Translations under genes and position numbers: made by a program | Origin: Kappaphycus alvarezii | Taxonomy: Eukaryota > Rhodophyta > Florideophyceae > Gigartinales > Solieriaceae | Length of the DNA stretch: 64,000 bases | Direction of reading: 5' to 3' | NCBI GenBank assembly: GCA_002205965.3 | Contig: NADL03000527.1 | Span: 215,725 to 279,724, forward strand | Notes under the pieces: generated by a model | The model's database searches: none | What the model was told of the DNA's origin: nothing | The model's input: the letters and a program-made list of their open reading frames with translations, nothing else | Part shown: piece by piece, positions 11,054-20,612 of the stretch | How positions within the stretch are numbered: the stretch's first letter is position 1 | Layout of the letters: each line of letters begins with the position of its first letter

Positions 11054-12480
11054 TTGGAGCCACCCTTGAAGGACGAAAGGGCATCGCCCAACATTAGGAT
11101 GTCCACCCGGTTTACTTTTCCGCCACAAAGTCAATCATTTGTACCGGTTACAACAGACCGCCACGGCCTGATAGTTGTACAACTTGACTTAAGTCTCTAC
11201 AACAAATTCGGATTGGCAGCTGGCAATGGTATTGCACAAGTGGAAGCCGAGGTCCCATTTCGGTTGTTGATCGCGAACTTCACCAAATCCCCTATAACTC
11301 TCCATCGGTTGCAAATTGTTGCTCAAGCATTACCTCATCCCTCAATAACAGTACCAAGCCAGCTAAGCTTCGGAGAGGTACTCGGTGCCACCGAGGAAAT
11401 ATCCCCAGAGTATAGTCCTGCACCAACGCCTGGTGGACACCAGCGCGCTGTGCTTAAAGAACACGAACACAAAACTCTGAATGGAGAAGCTTTAACACCC
11501 GAAAGGTCTAGAAAAGCAGTAGAAGACCTCGATTGGAGCCACATAGATCCAACACTGGCCAGTAGATTCAAAGAAATGCTGAACAAGTTCTCGAGTATGT
11601 GGGATGGTTCGCTGGGAGCAATCAATACTGTTGAACACCACATCGAATTAATTCCCGGGACTCGCCCTATCGCTCAACCGCCTTACCGGGTTGGACCCAA
11701 GGCAAGGGAATTAGAAGCAACCGAGGTACAGAGAATGTTAGAAGCAGGCGTAACTGAGCCCGCACAGTCACCATGGGCTGCACCAGTGGTGTTAATTCCT
11801 AAGCCCGATGGGACGGTTCGTTTTTGCGTCGATTTGAACGCCGTAAAATTGAAGGAAACTTACCCTTTACCAAGGATGGATGAATGTATTGACTCCTTGG
11901 GAGATGTATCAGTATTCACTGCCCTTGATTGCAACTCTGGTTACTGGAAAGTTCAAGGAGCGAAAGAGGACAGAGAAAAGACCACCTTCGTATGCAACGC
12001 AGGATTATATCGCTATAGGCGAATGCCATTCGGATTATGCAACGCACCTGCTTCCTTTCAGCGCACCCTCGACATTCTTCTCTCATCATACCGATGGCGC
12101 TCCTGCCTCTGTACCTTGGCGATGTCATCATTTTTTCCAAAAACATGGAGGAGCACATCGAACATGTCGAAGAAATTCTGTTGGTGTTGCAACATGCTGT
12201 TGTATCCCTTAAGTTAAAGAAATGCACATTTGGGTCCGATAAGGTCAAATACCTAGGACACATCATCAAGCCAGGAAGACTAAAAATAGATTCTACCAGG
12301 GTAGCCGCACTCCGACAGGTGAAGCACCCGACTAAATTTACTGAGCTTCGGAGTTTTCTCGGCCTTTGCAATGTATACCGCAGATATACCAAAGACTTTT
12401 CCAGCATCGCGGCACCACTTAACAAGCTTTTGCGAAAAGGTATGCCAACCAAGATAGAACTATTTGGTGCTACCGAATAA
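11054..12480 (+). pseudogene. Gypsy reverse transcriptase (frameshifted, catalytic site altered)
   Basis: The first frame gives HHIELIPGTRPIAQPPYR, SPWAAPVVLIPKPDGTVRFC, LPRMDECIDSLGDVSVFTAL and FGLCNAPASFQR, the standard order of Ty3/gypsy RT. Around 12105 the frame slips and continues as LYLGDVIIFSKNMEEH, then KVKYLGHIIKPG and LRSFLGLCNVYRRY. The catalytic box reads YLGD where the family has YLDD or YVDD: the first Asp of the pair is replaced by Gly, which should abolish polymerase activity independently of the frameshift. Confidence 0.85.
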
Positions 12481-12959
12481 GTCGCTTTCCGGACTTCTAT
12501 CGCCGAAATTTTTACCCAAGGTATTGGCATTGCCAAAAGCGGGACTCCCTTATTCAATAGAAACGGACGCTAGTCAATATCAAGAAGGAGTCGCCCTTTC
12601 CAAACATACCCAATGGGGGAACAGAAAACCACAGGATTCTTCTCTAGATCACTCAAGGAAGCCGAGACACGTTATCCTGTCACAGAAAAAGAATGCCTGG
12701 CCGTGGTTTGGGCGTTAACGACATTGCGACCCTACCTACAGGGGGAGAAATTCACCATCCATACGGATCATTCCTCACTCAGGTGGTTAATGAATGTCAT
12801 GATCCATCGAAACTGATTATGCGCTGGAAGCTCCGAATTTCGGAATTAGACTTTGAAGTTGTGTATAAAAAGGGAAAAGCAAATACACAAGCAGATGTAT
12901 TATCAAGACTTAGTACCATCGGTGAAACTGTTGGAGATTTTGACGAGGAAGTACCGTGA
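12464..12959 (+). pseudogene. Gypsy RNase H (frameshifted)
   Basis: Three short overlapping frames carry YSIETDASQYQEGVAL, then SLKEAETRYPVTEKECLAVV, FTIHTDHSSLRWLMN and FEVVYKKGKANTQADVLSRL. These are the Ty3/gypsy RNase H and connection blocks in correct order. At least two frameshifts break it. Confidence 0.85.
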
Positions 12960-13331
12960 TTTCTTGCAGGGGACTCTTCCGCTCTTGAGGAGGGGGAGGC
13001 TGTGGACTTGTCCGCAAAAATCGAATCAAAATACGACAATAAGGCCGGGCAGTTCACAGAGTGTGATGAAAAGAGATTTCTTTCGACACTGCAGATCAAG
13101 TACTATCCATTCAAAACGGAAGTGAAGAAGAATTTGAATGCATTTCTCCGGAAGAGCTCTCCAGAGAACAGTACAAAGACGACTTCTGCTAGAAGATCCG
13201 TTCAAGAATAAATGCTGGACACCAGCTCCCCTTCACAATGGAAGCTCCCGGGCACGAAGGATACCTCTGCCGAACAGCATTAGAATACATTCAGATGGTC
13301 GTACGCAACTCCCTTCAACAGAGGATTTTAA

Positions 13332-13371
13332 GCCTAACTTGGAATGATGCAGGCATCATTCCAAGTTAGGC
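13332..13371. repeat. Perfect 19-bp inverted repeat with 2-nt spacer
   Basis: gcctaacttggaatgatgc (13332-13350), spacer ag, then its exact reverse complement to 13371. The right arm matches the expected integrase-upstream coding sequence; the left arm is the added inverted copy. Confidence 0.95.
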
Positions 13372-13955
13372 ACTCATCCAGATGGACAGAGACTGTATTT
13401 CCCTCTGAAAAAGTCCTACTATTGGCCGTCGATGTCGATTTATTGCTATGCCGTCGTTCGCTCGTGCCCAACTTGCGCGTAAATAGAATCAAATTGCGAA
13501 AGTCTGTGAAGGAGCTAAAAATCTTTGCACCAAGGGCCCCACTGGAGTTCGTAGCAATCGACATACTCGACGAACTCATCTATACCAACAGGAGGAATTG
13601 CTTCTTGCTGGTGATCACTGATCGATATTCCAAGCTCGTACGAACCGTGCCACTCAAGAAAATCTCTGCTGCAGCAGTTGTATCCGCCTTTGTAGCACAC
13701 TAGGTTTTTGTGTACGGTCCACCCATTCAGTTATTGTCCGATAATGGTAGCCAGTTTGCTTCAATATTCTTCTTGAGCGTGTGCTCAATTCTGGGTATCA
13801 AGAACTTATTCATTACTACCTACCACCCGCAGGCAAATGGGCAAGCCGAACGTTTCAATCGTGCCATCCTTACGGCCCTCCGGCACTACGTAGCTGATCA
13901 CCCGAAGGACTGGGACCTCTTCACGGACGAGCTAACATTGCTCCGAGCCATTTGA
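13344..13955 (+). pseudogene. Gypsy integrase core (stop-containing)
   Basis: The region encodes APRAPLEFVAIDILDEL with the first core Asp, DRYSKLVRTVPLKK, a stop at about 13701, then YGPPIQLLSDNGSQFAS with the second Asp and TTYHPQANGQAERFNRAI with the Glu of the DDE triad. The zinc-binding HHCC upstream and the C-terminal domain are not intact. Confidence 0.85.
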
Positions 13956-14008
13956 TATGCTACTTCTCACGATACACTAATACCCCTTGTCCTGGTTCGA
14001 AGTTCACA

Positions 14009-14361
14009 TTAGAGGAAAAAGGGAGGTTGGCTAGAAGAGCTTAGTATTTCGGATACGCAGCCTGGAGGTAATGGTTTCCATTTCTGCCCTAGTGAGGGAT
14101 AAAGCACGCATACGTTCTGCTTGATTGGGGAGGGAAGTTTTGGCAGAAGAGAAGCGAGGGAGGGTGCCGAAGAAAAGCAGGCAAGGGACAAGACCATCTG
14201 CATTCATGGTATCGTTCATGGCTTTGACTGAAATGGAAAGAATGATATGGGGTTCTAGTTGGGGGTATTCTAGGGAGACTTTGAGGTAGATTCTGCGCAA
14301 CGGGTCGTGATATTTTCGTCAACTCCAGGAGAATTATGTCTTCCAACACCTGAGAGATCAC
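14009..14361 (-). pseudogene. Ty1/copia integrase C-terminal fragment
   Basis: Minus-strand frames encode LSISVKAMNDTMNADGLVPC, LLFFGTLPRF and LPNQAERMRALSLTRAEMET, typical of the end of copia integrase (AxxLvFGxxPR...). It is in the same orientation as the RT/RNase H piece at 6366-7080 and belongs to the same remnant, split by the gypsy element. Confidence 0.75.
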
Positions 14362-14476
14362 TCACATACAGTATTTGACAACTTAAACTACCATACTGAC
14401 TTGAGTCGATTCGACTGGGTCACCTAGGATATGACTAACACTCCCCGGTATTCTGGTCGTGAGACTCAGGAAATAC
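14361..14476. repeat. Copy of the 6140-6257 copia LTR-like sequence
   Basis: From catacagtatttga to gagactcaggaaatacag this segment matches 6140-6257 with scattered substitutions (about 90% identity). It abuts the integrase fragment directly, so the copia gag and protease have been deleted or this is an internal rearrangement. Confidence 0.8.
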
Positions 14477-14519
14477 AGTCTTCTTCAAATCCTACAGGGT
14501 GCGTTGAGATTCTCGGTCT

Positions 14520-15870
14520 GCATTGTCCGGGGAGGTAATCGCGTTTAGCGATATTTTCGATGTCGCTATTGCCGTCGAACAAGAGCAAGAGCCCGTTCTC
14601 AGCCGCCGAGTACCAGTCCATCTGCTACCCGACAGCAAAGCCGTTTTGACGTCATTTCAAAAGGCTAGCGCACCTCCGAAAAGCGCATAATTCTGGATAT
14701 TTCCCCAGCACGTGAAGGCTTCCGCGAAAAAGTCATTTCCGACATCGGGTTCGTCCGAAGTCAGCAAAATCTCACTGACGCCCAGAGCAAGCCAATGTTC
14801 GGAGCGGAGCTTCGGAATACGATTGCAAGCGGCCAACTTCAAGTTTAAACATAAAATTTTATCCATGTAGCCCGGACGTCACTTGAATTTACTCCAGAAA
14901 GAACTAGTTACAACACTTCAACTACTTCGAGCTTGGGCGTATTAGGACCATACAGCTCCAGAGATTCGTCCGTGAAGCGAATTGGAAACTTCTCGGCGCT
15001 ATGGAAGATCAGATTCCTCTTCACGTCGACCACAACTCAGTGGTCAACACGTGGCATTTCTTACTCACTTGAGTCAACTGAACCAGCCAGACACCATAAA
15101 TTACCCAGCTAATATTGCAACCGCAATGCGATGACCGTTATTCTGGTCCCTTCGCTTCCTTTCGCGGAATTTTTCTATTTCATGAGGCTTTCGAAAATTC
15201 AGGCCCCACTGTAGCCCAGGAAGCACCTCCGAGACTCGATCAAGCTTCCTAAAATGCGCGTTCGATCCTATGAAGTACGAATCGACCCTTCGCGCCAACT
15301 CTTCGCCGTACAAGCACTTTGTACCGATCACAACTGCCGCGGTACGCAATCCATTTGAGTCAGGTCAGCAAGATACGCGCCGAACGGTTGAAATAAGAAT
15401 TTAGAGCTTGATTTCCATCGCGAGCGCCAGGTCCGGAGGTAGCAACTGCTAAATCAGGATTTTTTTTGGCAGAACCGCTTCATAATCACAAGATGCAAGC
15501 GCTCAATTTGTTCATCGCCCCGCACATGTGTACTAATTTCCATAGCAGGAGTAATAACGCGAATCTTTGGCGCAGCGCCCCCGTCCGGGATAGAAATCGC
15601 AAAAGTCTGAAAAGAAACTTCTCGCGACGTGCACTTTGGTGGTGATAGGGAGAATTCGAAAATCAGAAGGTACGCGTACTTTTCATTCGCATTTGTGATG
15701 TACGCGTACACTTACCACTTTGGAAGAACTTATCTTTAACCGCAATGCCGCTCCCATACGAGACCGCATCGATTTCATACGCCATGTTGTCGTTCGCCTG
15801 ATACTCTTGCCATTCTGACAGTTCCAGATCCTCTCTCCCTCCACCGTCAACCAAGGATCCTCCATTATCG
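14520..15870 (-). pseudogene. Unidentified minus-strand coding remnant
   Basis: Several minus-strand frames have protein-like composition: LSEWQEYQANDNMAYEIDAV followed by YGSGIAVKDKFF (near 15854-15720), TFAISIPDGGAAPKIRVI (near 15606) and KLDRVSEVLPGLQWGLNF (near 15240). A GTAAGT donor lies at 15715 and a TTTTCAG acceptor ends at 15607, so a 109-bp intron is possible, but the phase does not suit the best upstream frame. I do not recognise the protein. It may be a decayed host gene or a gag-like relic. Confidence 0.35.
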
Positions 15871-15899
15871 CTTACGAGCTTCGCTTCATCCTGTAGGAC

Positions 15900-17020
15900 T
15901 CCCTAATATACTCCATAAACGTGCTGTCACTGCTCCCGAAGTTATCCGCCAGGTGAAGTTGGACCGTATTCGTATGCCCATCAAGCAAGCCCGCAGCTAT
16001 CATTATCTTCCTCCTCTCTGATGATATCCCGTCCCGCGCTGACATCTCCTCACTCGCAATTCACTGCACGCATTCAAGGAAGAAGAAAACCCCCAGTCAC
16101 CCACTTTGTAGTCTGGAACTGGCAAAAGCGCTCTGACCGAAACGAAAACGATCGCACTGGCACGCACTCATCGTCCTTTTACCTTCCCGTGTCCATCCAC
16201 CGTCGCAAGCCCCAATTGTTTGGTACTTTTAGTTTTATTTTTTGCCTTGGCCCATGTAGTTTAATTGCTTTTGGACTGTGTTTTAATTTCATAACCGCAC
16301 AAATATTAGGCCAACGTGGGGAGTTTTATTTAGCTACCCTAATACTGTATTTCTGTAGAGTACAACGCCACTGCAATGTTGGCCGTAACAACCCACGCGA
16401 CTACGAGGGATTAGTGTTGGGTGTGCGGGTACTAAAATAACAGTCGTTGCCCCTGACTGGGCTTGGATACACAGACATACAGAGGAGCATTTGCAACGTT
16501 GACCAACCCCGTTGCTACGCTGAGGATCCCGCCCCGGCCCTTCTCTAATAAACACCTCCCTTTTACTCAACTAGAGCTCTGATCTACCGCGTCGAAAACC
16601 GCCGCGCAGAACGCTGAGAGCCGAGACCGGGTCTCACGACAGTGTGACTCTAGGCACGCCTTCTACAATCGCGAGGCGCTATATAAATCATGAGTTGATT
16701 GGGGGATCGCTACAAAAAAATTAATCCCCCCTTCTAAAGGTCACTTCAGTTTCAAACATTTCCGACCCTATGTCGCTGCACGTGGACGACGTGGAACATC
16801 TTGTTAGCTCTTAGCTAGCATAATAGTGATACTCAATGCAATCAAATCTGAAAATCAAACATCAGCCATAAATCGGCAAAACTGTAGTACTGCGCAGTAC
16901 TGTTGGAGTGGAATAGTGGAAGTAGGAAGGGTGGAATACTGTCGTGGAATAAATTGGAAGGAAATGGAAAGGAGCAGAAGGAAAATTGTGAAATGCTAGC
17001 TTGGCCAGGTCCAATCAGCA
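15900..17020. other. No gene recognised
   Basis: A 139-codon plus frame at 16021-16440 has unusual composition and no motif, and I do not call it. A TATA-like ctatataaatc lies at about 16679. The short self-complementary string gtactgcgcagtac occurs near 16887, related to the CAGTACTG palindromes at 17566-17639. Confidence 0.5.
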
Positions 17021-17078
17021 TCAAAAAGCACCCTCAAGAAATTTTGGGGCGTGCAGAGCTTGGAACTTCATCAAAATA

Positions 17079-17428
17079 TTAGTTTCTGATACTGTACAGA
17101 CCGATTGAGCGCGCGGGGCGTGGACTTGCGGCGCGTGCGGCGACAGCGGCATAGGTTGGGATGGTAGCGTTTCCAGAAGGCTCAGCTGTAGGAGCATCGC
17201 CACTATCTGCGAGGACCGGCGGGGTGGCGAGGTCGGGGATGAAAGTAGTCGACAGCTTGGTAGGAAGTGCGAATTCCTGTCTCATCATCGTTTCGACGGC
17301 AGGGAAGCCGGCGTCGTCATCGAGGTCGAGTGGGCTGATGCAGGAGCGGAAGACCATGGCCAGTTTGAGGAAGGAAGTGGCGAAGGTCTCCGGGTGGAGG
17401 ATGGGGGAGGGTGTGTTGTTACGCATGA
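17079..17428 (-). pseudogene. Possible retroelement gag/ORF1 N-terminal fragment
   Basis: From ATG 17428 the minus-strand frame reads MRNNTPSPILHPETFATSF, then a Pro/Ala-rich stretch ending in IPTYAAVAARAASPRPARS. The TYAAVAA-R pattern is common near the start of non-LTR ORF1 or gag proteins in fungi. It ends at 17079 without downstream motifs. The assignment is tentative. Confidence 0.35.
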
Positions 17429-17565
17429 TGTGTTGGTCGACCAACAAGTGCAGATACCAATATAGCAGTAAAAATAATGGCATCACCACATGCATCACCA
17501 CATGTAACAAATCTGTTATGTGGCTCATGGTGGCCGGTGTCCTGTGGCCACAAATTATGGTCCCG

Positions 17566-17639
17566 AGAGCCATGTGCAGTACTGTACATGGCCACAAGTT
17601 TGGGATACGAGAGCCGTGTACAGTACTGTGCATGGCTCT
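17566..17639. repeat. Imperfect inverted repeat built on CAGTACTG palindromes
   Basis: agagccatgtgcagtactgt with acatggc pairs with 17611-17639 (gagccgtgtacagtactgtg with catggctct), about 24 of 27 positions matching, with an 18-20 nt loop. Each arm is itself nearly palindromic. Confidence 0.8.
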
Positions 17640-17775
17640 GAGCTACAAGTTGCGAGCACTGAACAACACTACAGTAGAGGCCCCTCAAAATATGCAACTA
17701 GGGGGTCTAGGGCTACTTTTTATATTTTGCTAGGAATTTAGTACCAATTTGTGCGTTTTAGAAAATTGCGGATCT

Positions 17776-17785
17776 CTATATAAAG
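17776..17785 (+). promoter_or_regulatory. TATA box of the zinc-finger transcription unit
   Basis: ctatataaag lies about 35 bp before a CAA-rich leader (gaacaacaacaacgaccac) and 380 bp before the first ATG of the zinc-finger ORF. The leader resembles a 5' untranslated region. Assignment is from sequence and position only. Confidence 0.5.
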
Positions 17786-17829
17786 GCTGGTCGACTGGGA
17801 TGTGAGCCTCGAACAACAACAACGACCAC

Positions 17830-17930
17830 AAAAAGCCAACACCCCAAAACCCAAAGCATCACCACCCCCAAGCCAACACCCCCAAACCCAAAGCCTCCCC
17901 ACCCCCAAGCCAACACCCCAAAGCACCATT
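17830..17930. repeat. C/A-rich minisatellite (CCCAAGCCAACACCC units)
   Basis: Imperfect repeats of about 25-30 bp combining agccaacacccc, aaacccaaagc and ctccccaccccca run through the leader region. In-frame stops and the lack of a start argue against coding. Confidence 0.75.
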
Positions 17931-17991
17931 ACCAAAACTACGCACTACCTCAACGTTGTCTTTTCCTGTCTTCTGTCCCCAAAGCAGTGGC

Positions 17992-18135
17992 GTCCCTTGT
18001 CTCCTTGGACTTACGGTGTGCATGCCGAAGTTCAAGGGGGCAATACCCATTATACTGCAGGTGTCCCTTGTCTCTTTGGACTTTCGGTGCTTAGCCCGAA
18101 GTTCAAGGAGGCAATACCCTCAGTGACTGCTATAC
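17992..18135. repeat. Two-copy direct repeat, about 68 bp
   Basis: gtcccttgtctccttggact...aagttcaagggggcaatacc occurs at 17992-18050 and again at 18062-18120 with about 85% identity, immediately 5' of the zinc-finger ORF. Confidence 0.85.
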
Positions 18136-18163
18136 TCTAAAAACCTTCCTGGAACTTCGAGGA

Positions 18164-18818
18164 ATGGTTGGAGGGTTAAGGAAGCCACTACGTACCCCGG
18201 AGGATCACCAAAGGTATCAGGAACTCCGTCGGAGGGAAGAAAGGAAGGCCTCGTCAATAGATCTACCGAAGGGGAGAGCTCTGCCATCACAGCTTACCCA
18301 AGGCATCCCTTATTGACGACGAGGTCGAGGAGGGGTCCGAAGAATCCGAACAGGAGGTCTCCATCCGGGTCGGGTCTCCTTCCCAAGCTTCTAGTTACTC
18401 AAGACAACCCCCTCGCTCTGCACAGCCCTCGTCTCGTCCGTCTCACCGTACAACCGCCCTTGGGTCCTCGTCCGTGGCTACTTCCTCCCAGGCCCAGGCC
18501 CGCATTGACCTTGTCTGTACCACAGCTTTCAAAGTCGCAACAGATAGGGAGAGAAGGGAGAGGAACAAGAAAGGCAAAAAGCCCAAGTTTCACTGTCGCA
18601 TCTGCGACATCGAGTTCGTCAGTTCCGGACAGAAAGCCGTCCACGAGGCTGGCGGGAGGCACCAAAGGGCAGAACAAAGTTTTAGGGAAAACAAGGATCC
18701 TCCGCGGTGTACTGATTGCGACATTACCTTCGCCCAGGAAATTGACCTAGAGACCCACCTGCGCAGCAACAAGCACCGTAGGAGAGCTTCCTTTCTCGCC
18801 GAGAAGAGACGTAATTAG
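18164..18818 (+). CDS. Protein with two C-x2-C-x12-H-x5-H zinc fingers (one frameshift)
   Basis: The best model starts at ATG 18164 (MVGGLRKPLRTPEDH), runs through a Glu/Arg-rich stretch and shifts frame near 18308 into DDEVEEGSEESEQEV. It continues through a Ser/Pro/Arg linker to two zinc fingers and a basic end at 18818. Both fingers, CRICDIEFV...HEAGGRH and CTDCDITFA...HLRSNKH, have exactly C-x2-C-x12-H-x5-H spacing. This is the U1/matrin-type spacing used for RNA, dsRNA or DNA binding. The frameshift could be real or an assembly error. The TATA box, repeat-rich leader and A-rich tail could indicate a retroposed copy or a gag-like nucleic-acid-binding protein of a non-autonomous element. 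Specific function is unknown. Confidence 0.6.
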
Positions 18819-18832
18819 AGTATCTTATTGAG

Positions 18833-18912
18833 CTAAAAAACCAAAAAAAAAAGAAAAAAAGAAGGGACAAAGAAAAAAAACAAAAGAGAGAAACAAAGAA
18901 AACAAAGAAAAT
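18833..18912 (+). repeat. A-rich tract after the zinc-finger ORF
   Basis: About 80 bases of adenine runs broken by g and c start 15 bp after the stop codon. It may be a decayed poly(A) tail of a retroposed unit or a simple repeat. Positions 18913-19560 hold no gene that I can support. Confidence 0.8.
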
Positions 18913-19154
18913 TAGAAGCCCTCGAATAGAGGTGCGAAAAGAAAATAGAACCCCTTCCAGTGCCAAACAAAAAACAGAAAGCACTATTAAAATCCAACCT
19001 AATCTAATCTCGACATGCTGCTACCTTTGGTCACCCCCGCTGCGTACTCTGGAAACTCAATTGTACCAGGAATCTCCGTATGACGCCAAACATTGTCAAT
19101 TCTACCCGCCAATTGGGGTCTACTCATACACATGCCACAATGCCCTCATTCGTC

Positions 19155-19226
19155 ACGCCGTCAGTGCAAGCGACGACTCGGATACGTCACGCCGTCAGTG
19201 CGTGCCGTATCCGAGTCGTCGGCTTG
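19155..19226. repeat. Inverted repeat with internal direct repeat
   Basis: caagcgacgactcggatacg (19167-19186) is complementary to 19206-19226 apart from one missing base. The loop repeats the string cgtcacgccgtcagtgc that precedes the left arm. It could fold into a stable hairpin. Confidence 0.85.
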
Positions 19227-19562
19227 AAACCCCGTTTGGGACGCCCCCATGATTTCTGCTGCCGTGACAAACAACATGCTCGCATTGCAGTACAGGTCGC
19301 GATGTCGCAATCCTTGTCACTCATGCATTCACTCGGCTAGTCGTCATCCGCTAACTGGCTACCAGCTCATGTAAAGGCAATCACCGCCTCGCAACCACGC
19401 TTCCACAACAGGGCCATCACACCCTTTTACCTACCAATTAGACGTTAGCCTCTAGTGAATTCACTCATCGTATTCAATCACCGTACTCAAATCGTTCTCG
19501 ATCTTCTTCACCCAAACTCTCCACGGAAGTACAAAAGGCATCTTCGTTTCGCTCCTCCTCCT

Positions 19563-20610
19563 ATGTCTGCCCCCGAACCTGCCGCGGGGGGCCTGCGCCA
19601 CCGTCGCAGGATGTGATGCGCCAAGCAGCACACGCCTCCCTCAATTTGTTCATGGACCTCGTCCAACGTCTTTCGGCAGTTACCGATCTCGCGGCCCGCG
19701 ACGCTCCTTCCACCCTCTTCGAACTGCAGCGCTCTGACTCAGCGCTATCCACGGCCTTTGGCTTCCTCCGAAGTACCGCCGAGGCCGCCAACGTCGCCAA
19801 GTTCCTGGCCCAAATCGCCGACGTCTCTCCCCCCCCGCCATGCCGCCTGCCGCACCGGATCACGCTCCCTCGCCCTATCTCGCCGCTGCTCTCCGCCAGC
19901 CAGCGCCGAAATCCCCGCCCATCCGTCTTCCGTTGCTAGGTCGCAACACACCCCCGCCCAATGTTGCTCCGCCGACCCACCCGACGCTGCAGAGGAAAAT
20001 AAACCGCATCTCCGTCCGGCTTGTCAACAACGGGCCAAAGGAGTTTGCCCTGGTCTCCACACCACGCGACCAGCGCCCACTCCGCAACGCCCTGTCCCTC
20101 CGTAAGGCCTTAACCGCTGGGGGCTTCCCTGGCTCCATCACCGTCGTCCCCACCGCCGATCCACACGCAACCTTCGTCTGCGCCGCCGCCGACTCCATCC
20201 AACATACGCAATCCACCTACGACGCTTTCCGTGGCCACTCAGAATCCTCCCTTCCCCCCATCACCGTTTCTCCCCCCTCCCCTATCATTTCTCATTGCCG
20301 TTCCATTGCAGCGGCCCAATCCCTCCTACCCACCCTCCAAGCCGAGGTCGCGCGCCTCTCCAACCCCGCCTGCGCCTGGAGATCCAAGCAATACCTCATA
20401 GAAGTGCTGCACTCCTCCATCACGGACATAACGGCCCGCTACCCTGAGCTCGCCCCACCCGCCAATCCCGCCAACCTCCCGCCGCCCAACCCGTCTCCTC
20501 CATCCCCTCCTCAAAATCCTGGTCCTGCCAAACGTCTACGTTCCTCTGGACCTGAACCAGACTCTAACATGGAGGAAGCCTCACCACCCGCGCCCTCTTC
20601 CTCGGAGTAA
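19563..20610 (+). pseudogene. Non-LTR ORF1 (two single-base frameshifts)
   Basis: The start ATG at 19563 (MSAPEPAAGG) runs into a G6 run at about 19583, after which the sensible frame (MRQAAHASLNLFMDLVQRL) is one base off. A second slip occurs in the C8 run at about 19827, after which the frame from 19840 is open to 20610. Both look like one-base deletions in homopolymers. The protein is Pro/Ala/Ser-rich, with a conserved-looking core (KINRISVRLVNNGPKEFALV, then DPHATFVCAAADSI) and an acidic tail. No zinc knuckle is seen. Its likely role is RNA binding in the retrotransposition particle; this is inferred from position. Confidence 0.65.
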
Positions 20611-20612
20611 TG
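20608..20612 (+). promoter_or_regulatory. TAATG stop-start overlap between ORF1 and ORF2
   Basis: The ORF1 stop TAA (20608-20610) shares its last A with the ORF2 ATG (20610-20612). Such TAATG overlaps support termination-reinitiation in several non-LTR retrotransposons; here that mechanism is inferred. Confidence 0.7.

Larger units (their letters stand above)
7130..13965 (+). mobile_element. Decayed Ty3/gypsy LTR retrotransposon nested in a copia element
   Basis: gag, protease, RT, RNase H and integrase remnants lie in Ty3/gypsy order on the plus strand. The copia pol fragments (RT/RNase H at 6366-7080, integrase end at 14009-14361) flank it on the opposite strand, so gypsy inserted between copia integrase and RT. 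Positions 7130-7690 are the probable 5' LTR and leader. No matching 3' LTR is visible after 13960, so the right end is truncated or too diverged. Confidence 0.75.

Noticed and set aside
16021..16440. 139-codon plus frame
   Set aside because: Unusual composition, no motif, no paralogue in the window.
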